Positions 13,756-19,596 of a DNA stretch of 20,900 bases are shown here, piece after piece; within the stretch, counting starts at the first letter, position 1; each line of letters opens with the position of its first letter. The stretch spans positions 1 through 20,900 of the forward strand of contig JAEOTW010000094.1 in assembly GCA_016839655.1 (NCBI GenBank). The letters run 5' to 3'. This stretch comes from Promethearchaeota archaeon (lineage in GTDB: Archaea > Asgardarchaeota > Lokiarchaeia > Sigynarchaeales > SOKP01). The position numbers and the translations under genes were made by a program. The notes beneath the pieces were generated by a model that did no database searches, was not told where the DNA came from, and worked only from the letters and a program-made list of their open reading frames with translations.

Positions 13756-15342
13756 TTAAAGATATCTTATTGTATTAAGCATTACCTTTAACTGATCATA
13801 TATTTCTAGTCGATATTCAAGCCCAAGCTTAAAAAACAATAATGATACCATTTTTTGTTCCAGTAATTCATTTACATTAAATTCCTCCATAATTGCTGAC
13901 CAATCGCTTCTATCTGAAACCCGAATCCCAATCAACACGACTTTGTTCTTTCCGATGTCATTAATAATTTTTACAACGACATCTTTCCAATTTGGATCTA
14001 TATGATCCTTATCTCTGGCGTCAAAAATGCAAAAAACTCCATCAGAATCAGAAACTTCAAAATTATGGTAAAGATAATTCTTTAGGATAACTCCATTTGA
14101 AAAATGATAGATCTTCTCCTCCCTCTCATCCTTAATTTTCTTGCATTCACTTAAATCATTTATTTCTGAAAGAATCTGTAACCCTGGACTCCAGAATTCA
14201 TTTTCCGAAATTATTGTTAATGTGAGAAGTGATGCCAGATTTTCACCTATTACTTTTCTTTCCTTTAAGATAGAATTGAGTTCCTCTATCAGATCTTGCT
14301 TAACTCTCGTTTCCTCATCTTCTTTACTTTTTGAAATATAATGATATGCTATTAATGTAAATGCGTCTTCAACATTTTCTCCACTTAATGCACTAGTTTC
14401 AATATAAGATATTTTAATATCAGGCTTATCAGATAATTTATTTACTAATTTAACTCCTTCTTCATAATCTATAGTTCTTTGTTCTTTAAGGTCTGTTTTA
14501 TTTCCAATTACGATAATAGGAATCCCTCTTCCTCCTATAAAATCCTCTAATTCTTTAAACCATTCCGTAACACTGTCAAAGGATTTTCTATTTGTGAGAT
14601 CAAAAACTACAAATGCTGCTTGCGTGCCCAAATAATATGTTTGTCGAAATCGTTTAAAATACATTTGAGCACCTACATCCCATAAACTGTAGACAATATT
14701 ATTTCCAAAAAATTCTATTGAATGGGATAAAATGTTGAGCCCTATAGTAGCGCGGTAATCGTGAGAGAATTTATTTTCCACAAATCTTCTAACAAGACTG
14801 GTTTTTCCTACTTCATGATTTCCAATAATAACAAATTTGAAACGATATAATCCTCCTTGATCTAACCTCATTTGATAAATTTGATTTCTCAACCTATCAG
14901 AATAAGCAGTTTCATCTGTTTCGTATTCAAAGCTAGGAATATTTAACTGTATGTAATCATCATCAGTTGCGTTAAGTATTTGAACAGATTTTTCAGCAAG
15001 TAAATATGCATAAGGTGATGCTTTATCTACAGATGCTAAATTATTTAACACCACACTTAAGGTTCTTTGTTCATCCAAAGAAATGAATAACAACCTATAG
15101 AATTCCGTATCAAAGCTTGCAGTACCAAATTTTTTGAACATAAATTCATCGCGAATCCTCTCGATGATTGGATTAATAATGGAAGTTAACACTGAAACAA
15201 TCTCCATATCTACGTCAGATCTTTTTTCACCAGCAATTACTAATCCTTGTTTATCACTTACTATAACTGCTTCAACATCATTATTTATGTCTAAGAATTG
15301 GCTGAATAGTTCAGTGAAAAGCTCTTTTCTATTTATTGGCAT
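13756..15342 (-). CDS. Roadblock/LC7 - Rab-like GTPase - C-terminal domain fusion, paralogue 2
   Basis: A 528-residue paralogue of the gene downstream, collinear over its whole length. The roadblock/LC7 domain is about 6-125 (Ala-Val-Ile-Val-Ser-Asp-Lys-Gln-Gly-Leu). A short helical linker follows, then a GTPase with P-loop Gly-Asn-His-Glu-Val-Gly-Lys-Thr (174-181), switch I Thr199 in Ala-Thr-Ile-Gly, switch II Asp222-Val-Gly-Ala-Gln226, Asn-Lys-Thr-Asp (281-284) and Glu-Thr-Ser-Ala (315-318). The C-terminal region (about 370-528) repeats the Trp-Ser-Pro-Gly-Leu-Gln-Ile and Gly-Val-Phe-Cys-Ile-Phe-Asp segments of the sister. ATG at 15342. Asgard genomes are known for many small GTPases and roadblock proteins, including fusions. 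The partner membrane or complex cannot be read. It is transcribed away from the transporter gene. Confidence 0.88.
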   Translation of the reverse strand: MPINRKELFTELFSQFLDINNDVEAVIVSDKQGLVIAGEKRSDVDMEIVSVLTSIINPIIERIRDEFMFKKFGTASFDTEFYRLLFISLDEQRTLSVVLNNLASVDKASPYAYLLAEKSVQILNATDDDYIQLNIPSFEYETDETAYSDRLRNQIYQMRLDQGGLYRFKFVIIGNHEVGKTSLVRRFVENKFSHDYRATIGLNILSHSIEFFGNNIVYSLWDVGAQMYFKRFRQTYYLGTQAAFVVFDLTNRKSFDSVTEWFKELEDFIGGRGIPIIVIGNKTDLKEQRTIDYEEGVKLVNKLSDKPDIKISYIETSALSGENVEDAFTLIAYHYISKSKEDEETRVKQDLIEELNSILKERKVIGENLASLLTLTIISENEFWSPGLQILSEINDLSECKKIKDEREEKIYHFSNGVILKNYLYHNFEVSDSDGVFCIFDARDKDHIDPNWKDVVVKIINDIGKNKVVLIGIRVSDRSDWSAIMEEFNVNELLEQKMVSLLFFKLGLEYRLEIYDQLKVMLNTIRYL

Positions 15343-15494
15343 AAGATTATCTACCCTTTATAAAGTGTATTAGCGTAAAGGTGTATTTACCCTTATAATA
15401 AAAATAATTACTTTTATATATTTATCTTAGGGAATTTTCAACTAAGATTATCATTATCCATTTCATTTATTTTCAAGAAAATATTTTAGTAATT
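15343..15494. promoter_or_regulatory. Divergent control region between GTPase and transporter genes
   Basis: It holds a perfect 10-bp palindrome CTTTATAAAG (15356-15365) and an imperfect palindrome TAAAGGTGTATTTACCCTTA (15376-15395). The TACCCTT part occurs twice, about 36 bp apart. TATA-like TTTTATATATTTAT (about 15413-15426) could serve the plus-strand gene. These are candidate operator or promoter elements seen by eye only. Confidence 0.3.
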
Positions 15495-16490
15495 ATGGAA
15501 GAAAACCATAAACAAACCCACACCTTTCCCTTAACTGACAAGTTAACTAGATGTTTCATCCCTAATAGAAATATTGGGGTTATTCTATCGTTTATATCCT
15601 TATTTCTTCTGGGATTATTACCAACTATTTCAAATAGTCGCCCTTCAGCATTGAATGCTTTAAATTTTGCTTTTTATCTATCTTTATGGGAATTAATTTG
15701 TTCATTACCTTTCTTCTTTTATGAATTGACTAAGCAAAACAAGGGGATATTTCAAAATCCAATAGATACCAGAATTCGAAAAAAAACCTTCATGGTAATG
15801 GGTATAACAGGAATTATATTTTCTATATCGACATTTTTTTACATCTTTGCATTTGAGACAGCAGGTACCATTAGTGCTGCAATTGCCCTTCAAACTTACC
15901 CCCTATTTTCAATTCTCATAGAATTTATTTTATTTAGAAAGAAAAAGAAAATTGGCGAACTTATCTTCACTTTAATACTAATTGTTGGCATATTTTATTT
16001 AGGTACAGAAGGTACATGGTTAATTGATGGTTTTTCTCCTTGGTTTGCTTTAGTGTTAATTGTACCAATTCTATGGAGTATAGCGCATGTAATAGTTAAA
16101 CACACACTTGACAATTCTCCCATTACTCCAAATCAAGTTACTTTTTTTCGAGTTCTCATATCTTCAGTATTACTATTTTTTATATCCTCTATTATAAATG
16201 GAATCCCTCTTGTTTTCGAAGGATTAATGAGTGTTGAATTTCAAATATTTGGATTTTTAATGGGATTTGTATATTACTTAGAACTTGTTAATTGGTTTTA
16301 TGCTGTAAAGCATGTAGATGTGTCAGTAGCAAGTGCTATTACCACACCTAGTCCTATCATTACTCTGATCTTTGCATTTTTCATACTAAATGAAAATATT
16401 GAATTATATCAAATAATTGCTATGCTAATTGTGTTTGCAAGTTTATATGGGTTAATTTGGTCAGGGAGAAAAAAATCCACTAAGATTTGA
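15495..16490 (+). CDS. EamA/DMT-superfamily transporter
   Basis: A 331-residue membrane protein with about ten hydrophobic helices between residues 27 and 323, arranged as two EamA-type halves. The end of the first half has Thr-Ile-Ser-Ala-Ala-Ile-Ala-Leu-Gln-Thr-Tyr-Pro-Leu. The second half has the matching Val-Ser-Val-Ala-Ser-Ala-Ile-Thr-Thr-Pro-Ser-Pro and Leu-Asn-Glu-Asn, the usual drug/metabolite transporter repeat signature. The N-terminus (1-26) and the Lys-rich C-terminus are hydrophilic. DMT proteins export or import amino acids, nucleotides and other metabolites; the substrate cannot be deduced from sequence. It diverges from the GTPase gene and is followed 177 nt later by a RING-type gene on the same strand. 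No functional link is evident. Confidence 0.87.
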   Translation: MEENHKQTHTFPLTDKLTRCFIPNRNIGVILSFISLFLLGLLPTISNSRPSALNALNFAFYLSLWELICSLPFFFYELTKQNKGIFQNPIDTRIRKKTFMVMGITGIIFSISTFFYIFAFETAGTISAAIALQTYPLFSILIEFILFRKKKKIGELIFTLILIVGIFYLGTEGTWLIDGFSPWFALVLIVPILWSIAHVIVKHTLDNSPITPNQVTFFRVLISSVLLFFISSIINGIPLVFEGLMSVEFQIFGFLMGFVYYLELVNWFYAVKHVDVSVASAITTPSPIITLIFAFFILNENIELYQIIAMLIVFASLYGLIWSGRKKSTKI

Positions 16491-16667
16491 AGGGATATGA
16501 GAATTAGTTTTTTTATTTCAAATATTATAGAACAATTTAATCCGATTAATTTTTTAGTCTCGAAAATAACTAATCTTGGTTATACAAATTCTTAAAAATG
16601 GTTAGTATTTTTAATTTATTATATTAAATGACTGGTGTCAAACCTTTCAGAAAGAAGATATTAAATA

Positions 16668-17252
16668 ATGCCCTCTTGCATAATCTGTCATCTAAATATA
16701 GACGAAAATACAGACTCCTTTAAAAGTTGTGAAAATTTACACCTTGTTCACAAAACCTGTCTAGCAGAATGGTTATTACATTCGCAAAATTGTCCATTGT
16801 GTAGTGAACCATACTCGAAAAGTTTGGTTGAAGAATTCAAAGATTATAAAGAAGAAAAAGAAAGAGAAAAACAGGATGCCTTAGATAAGGAATTACACGA
16901 AGAATCAATTAAAAAAGTGCAAGAAGTTGCTAATAAAGTAGTTTTTTTAAAATTCATTGAAGCAATTGAAAAGCTTATGGAAGAGGAAAAATATGATGAT
17001 GCAATTGATAAACTTTTAGATTCATACAATGAAACTGCACTTGATGATAACAATATGAAAGTTCTTTTTTTATTGGGAAAAGCTAACCTATTAAAAGGGA
17101 GATATGATTTAGCTATAAATTTTTTATTCAAATTGGTTAAAATAAGATTTGACTATCCAGACGGATTTCTACTATTAGGTAATGCTTATGAGAAGATTGG
17201 TCTTAAAGACAAAGCCCAATGGGCTTATGACCGAGTCAAAGAAGGTAAATAA
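16668..17252 (+). CDS. RING-H2 zinc-finger protein with C-terminal TPR-like repeats
   Basis: A 194-residue protein. Its first 45 residues contain a complete RING-H2 ligand set: Cys4-x2-Cys7-x13-Cys21-x3-His25-x2-His28-x2-Cys31-x10-Cys42-Pro-x-Cys45, with Trp35 at the position typical of E2-contacting RINGs. A highly charged, probably coiled-coil stretch (about 52-85) follows. Then about 90-194 shows TPR-like helix pairs (Leu-Leu-Gly-Lys-Ala...Gly-Arg-Tyr-Asp-Leu-Ala-Ile and Leu-Leu-Gly-Asn-Ala-Tyr-Glu-Lys-Ile-Gly). Known RING-H2 proteins are mainly ubiquitin ligases, and Asgard archaea are known to encode ubiquitin-system genes. An E3-like role with a TPR substrate-binding part is therefore reasonable but inferred. 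No ubiquitin, E1 or E2 gene lies in the window. ATG 16668 is just before the first zinc ligands. Confidence 0.85.
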   Translation: MPSCIICHLNIDENTDSFKSCENLHLVHKTCLAEWLLHSQNCPLCSEPYSKSLVEEFKDYKEEKEREKQDALDKELHEESIKKVQEVANKVVFLKFIEAIEKLMEEEKYDDAIDKLLDSYNETALDDNNMKVLFLLGKANLLKGRYDLAINFLFKLVKIRFDYPDGFLLLGNAYEKIGLKDKAQWAYDRVKEGK

Positions 17253-17298
17253 ATTTATTGTTTGTTAACTTAGAACTATTATAATCCTAAGAAATATA

Positions 17299-17883
17299 AT
17301 GATGCAACTCTCTGAAGAAAAACAGAATATAATTAACCAAATTAAGGAAGTATATAGTTTAATTTCTAAAGACAAAGATTTTAGTAAATTAGTACCAGAA
17401 GTAAGAATGAATATTTCTGGTTCCCTTTCTAATGCAAAAGACAAAAAGAATATTGCAGGAATTGAGGGGCGCATTACAATAATCAATGGTTTCCCAAAAG
17501 CTTCAGGTGAAATTAAATTTGGAGTTTCCGATCATACCGCTAGACTAATTCTTACAGCTAAAGAATTTGACAGTTCAATTAATTTTGTTATAAATTTAAA
17601 ATATATACCCGAATTGATTGAATCAATTAAAAAAAATACACAACTAGATCTACAAGAAATAACTAGAAAAGATCAACCAGAAGAAGTGAAGAAAAAGGAA
17701 TATTCAACAATGCAATGGTTAATAAATGAGAGTGTTAAAAAAAAGGGGAAAATACCAGATATAATTTGGGATAAAGGGGCAATTGGGAAAGAACCGATGA
17801 TGAGATTATTTGGTAAAAATTCTAATGATATAATAAAGAAACTTGAACAAATAATTAAATTGATTAAAAAGAGCAAAATTTAG
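17299..17883 (+). CDS. thiN: Stand-alone ThiN, archaeal-type thiamine-phosphate synthase
   Basis: A 194-residue protein that should couple HMP-PP with hydroxyethylthiazole phosphate to give thiamine phosphate, replacing ThiE. Family features are Leu-Val-Pro-Glu-Val-Arg-Met-Asn-Ile (31-39), Gly-Arg58-Ile-Thr, Asp-His79-Thr-Ala-Arg-Leu-Ile-Leu-Thr-Ala, Thr-Met-Gln-Trp (137-140) and Pro-Asp-Ile-Ile-Trp-Asp-Lys-Gly...Gly-Lys-Glu-Pro-Met (153-167). As I recall, two catalytically important residues in a studied archaeal ThiN are an Arg and a His 21 apart; Arg58 and His79 match that spacing. In many archaea ThiN is the C-terminal half of a ThiD-ThiN fusion or is joined to a DNA-binding domain. Here neither is present. 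The gene overlaps the convergent thiD by 4 nt. The start is ATG 17299 or the adjacent ATG 17302. Confidence 0.88.
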   Translation: MMQLSEEKQNIINQIKEVYSLISKDKDFSKLVPEVRMNISGSLSNAKDKKNIAGIEGRITIINGFPKASGEIKFGVSDHTARLILTAKEFDSSINFVINLKYIPELIESIKKNTQLDLQEITRKDQPEEVKKKEYSTMQWLINESVKKKGKIPDIIWDKGAIGKEPMMRLFGKNSNDIIKKLEQIIKLIKKSKI

Positions 17884-18713
17884 ATTTCTCTTACACTAAC
17901 TATTTCAAGATTAGGTTTTACTTCATTGCCCTGTGAATGATCTGTTGGACCATGCCCTTTACCTATAAGAAGATCATCTGCTCTTTGAATAGCATTAGTC
18001 AAATATGCTTTAGCAATATGTACTGCATTTTTGACGTCCTTTCCCTTAGCTAACTCAGCTGCAATACCAGAAGCAAATGTACATCCTGTTCCATGTGTGT
18101 TATTTGTTTTAATCCGAGGAGAGCGAAACTCTATAAATTTTTTCCCATCATAAAGAATATCAATTGATTCATTAATATCATGTAAGTGCCCTCCTTTTAC
18201 AATCACGTTCTTAGCACCCATCTCAAAAATTTTAACCGCGGATTCTTGAACGTCATGTATATTACTAATTTCCATTTCCGTTAAAATTTGGGCTTCGTAA
18301 AGATTTGGAGTGATCACTTGTGCTATCGGGATGAGTTTTGAGATAAGAGTAGAATTTGCCTTAGAATTTAATAAAGAATCGCCGCTTTTTGCCACCATTA
18401 CAGGATCAATTATAAGGAGTTCAATATTATAAAAAGATGCTCGATCTGCCACTACATGTATTATCTCTGCATTGGAAAGCATTCCTGTTTTCCAAGCGTC
18501 AGCTCCTATATCATTCATTACTGAATCGATTTGTTTACCGACAAATTCAGGATCAATTTCAAAAATTCCTTGAACTCCTATCGTATTTTGAGCTGTAAGT
18601 GCGGTAATTGCACTCATTCCAAAAACTCCAAGTGCAGAAAAAGTTTTTAAATCTGCTTGAATCCCTGCACCCCCACCTGAATCTGATCCTGCTATGGTTA
18701 AAACTTTTTTCAT
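17880..18713 (-). CDS. thiD: ThiD, hydroxymethylpyrimidine/phosphomethylpyrimidine kinase
   Basis: A 277-residue ribokinase-family enzyme that phosphorylates HMP and HMP-P to HMP-PP using ATP, in the cytoplasm. Signatures are Gly9-Ser-Asp-Ser-Gly-Gly-Gly-Ala-Gly-Ile-Gln-Ala-Asp-Leu-Lys (9-23), Ala-Leu-Thr-Ala-Gln-Asn-Thr, Asp103-Pro-Val-Met-Val-Ala-Lys-Ser-Gly-Asp, the anion hole His-Gly-Thr-Gly-Cys211-Thr (207-212) and Gly-His-Gly-Pro-Thr-Asp-His (253-259). Length is normal for a ThiD without a ThiN fusion; only about 18 residues follow the last motif. The start is ATG 18713. It converges with thiN, and the two stop codons overlap. It diverges from the QueG-like gene. I find no TPP riboswitch upstream. 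Confidence 0.94.
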   Translation of the reverse strand: MKKVLTIAGSDSGGGAGIQADLKTFSALGVFGMSAITALTAQNTIGVQGIFEIDPEFVGKQIDSVMNDIGADAWKTGMLSNAEIIHVVADRASFYNIELLIIDPVMVAKSGDSLLNSKANSTLISKLIPIAQVITPNLYEAQILTEMEISNIHDVQESAVKIFEMGAKNVIVKGGHLHDINESIDILYDGKKFIEFRSPRIKTNNTHGTGCTFASGIAAELAKGKDVKNAVHIAKAYLTNAIQRADDLLIGKGHGPTDHSQGNEVKPNLEIVSVREI

Positions 18714-18901
18714 GATATACTAAATATCTAACTTGATTTCTTTTTACCTTTTAATGTTTCTATTATGGAAAATAAAATACTCTCAATTAATTATAACAAT
18801 TTCTTTTTTTTAATGTTTACAATTACTTGATGTAATATCTTAATGAATAGGAATAAGGAATCTCTACTTTTATTAGACACTAAAACCAACTAGAATGCAT
18901 C
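18714..18901. other. Divergent intergenic region between thiD and the QueG-like gene
   Basis: 188 bp, AT-rich, presumably with both promoters. I looked for the conserved TPP-riboswitch core (CTGAGA and the ACCUGA-type helix) on both strands and did not see it. No clear palindromic operator stands out. Confidence 0.35.
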
Positions 18902-19582
18902 ATGGTAGATTCTCAAATTATAAAAGAAAGGATTAAAGAGTTAGGAGCAGATATTTGTGGATTTGCACCAGTTAGTAGGTTTAATGTTGCTCCTAAGGGT
19001 TTTCACCCTCTAGATATATATAAAGAATGCAAAACAGTAATTGCTTTTGCTATTAAAGTTCCTCAGACAGCACTTTCTGGCAATAATTTAGTACCTTATT
19101 CTCATTTTGGTTCAATAATTATTAACGAAGTAGACACACTAACCTTGAAAATTGTGAAAATGTTTGAAGAGATAGGCATAGGTTGTGTTCCTATTCCTTC
19201 TGATGATCCCTATGAACATTGGGAGCCTGAAAGGTTATATGGGAGAGCTATTTTATCTTTACGACATGCAGGGTATCTTGCAGGGTTGGGAGTATTAGGA
19301 AAAAACACATTATTGATAAATGAGTTATATGGAAATATGATCCAACTTGGAGCAGTCCTAGTAAATGTTGATTTAGATGAGGACCCTATAGCAGATTATG
19401 AGGGATGTTTAACTGATTGTAAAATTTGTCTTGATTCCTGTCCTCAAGAAGCATTGGATGGAGTAACAGTTAACCAAAAACTATGTAGGCAACATTCAAT
19501 ATATAAAACTGAAAAAGGTTATACACTTAAGAGATGTAATTTATGTCGTAAAAAATGTCCAAATGCTTTAAGAATAAAATAA
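18902..19582 (+). CDS. QueG-like iron-sulfur protein (short form)
   Basis: A 226-residue protein related to the epoxyqueuosine reductase/4Fe-4S family. The N-terminal part has Leu-Gly-Ala-Asp-Ile-Cys-Gly-Phe-Ala-Pro and a Val-Ile-Ala-Phe-Ala-Ile strand. A central block Arg-His-Ala-Gly-Tyr-Leu-Ala-Gly-Leu-Gly-Val-Leu-Gly-Lys-Asn (121-135) is characteristic of this family. The C-terminal part has eight cysteines in two groups, Cys169, 173, 176, 180 and Cys195, 212, 215, 219, each ending in Cys-Pro, enough for two [4Fe-4S] clusters. It is much shorter than bacterial QueG (about 380 residues) and lacks the C-terminal HEAT part, so a role in tRNA queuosine is doubtful. It is probably an electron-transfer or reductase protein; the substrate is unknown. 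It is flanked by thiD and thiC and ends 14 nt from convergent thiC. Confidence 0.78.
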   Translation: MVDSQIIKERIKELGADICGFAPVSRFNVAPKGFHPLDIYKECKTVIAFAIKVPQTALSGNNLVPYSHFGSIIINEVDTLTLKIVKMFEEIGIGCVPIPSDDPYEHWEPERLYGRAILSLRHAGYLAGLGVLGKNTLLINELYGNMIQLGAVLVNVDLDEDPIADYEGCLTDCKICLDSCPQEALDGVTVNQKLCRQHSIYKTEKGYTLKRCNLCRKKCPNALRIK

Positions 19583-19596
19583 TTCGATATTAAACT

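Noticed and set aside
18714..18901. TPP riboswitch controlling thiamine genes
   Set aside because: The conserved sequence blocks of the TPP aptamer are not present on either strand.
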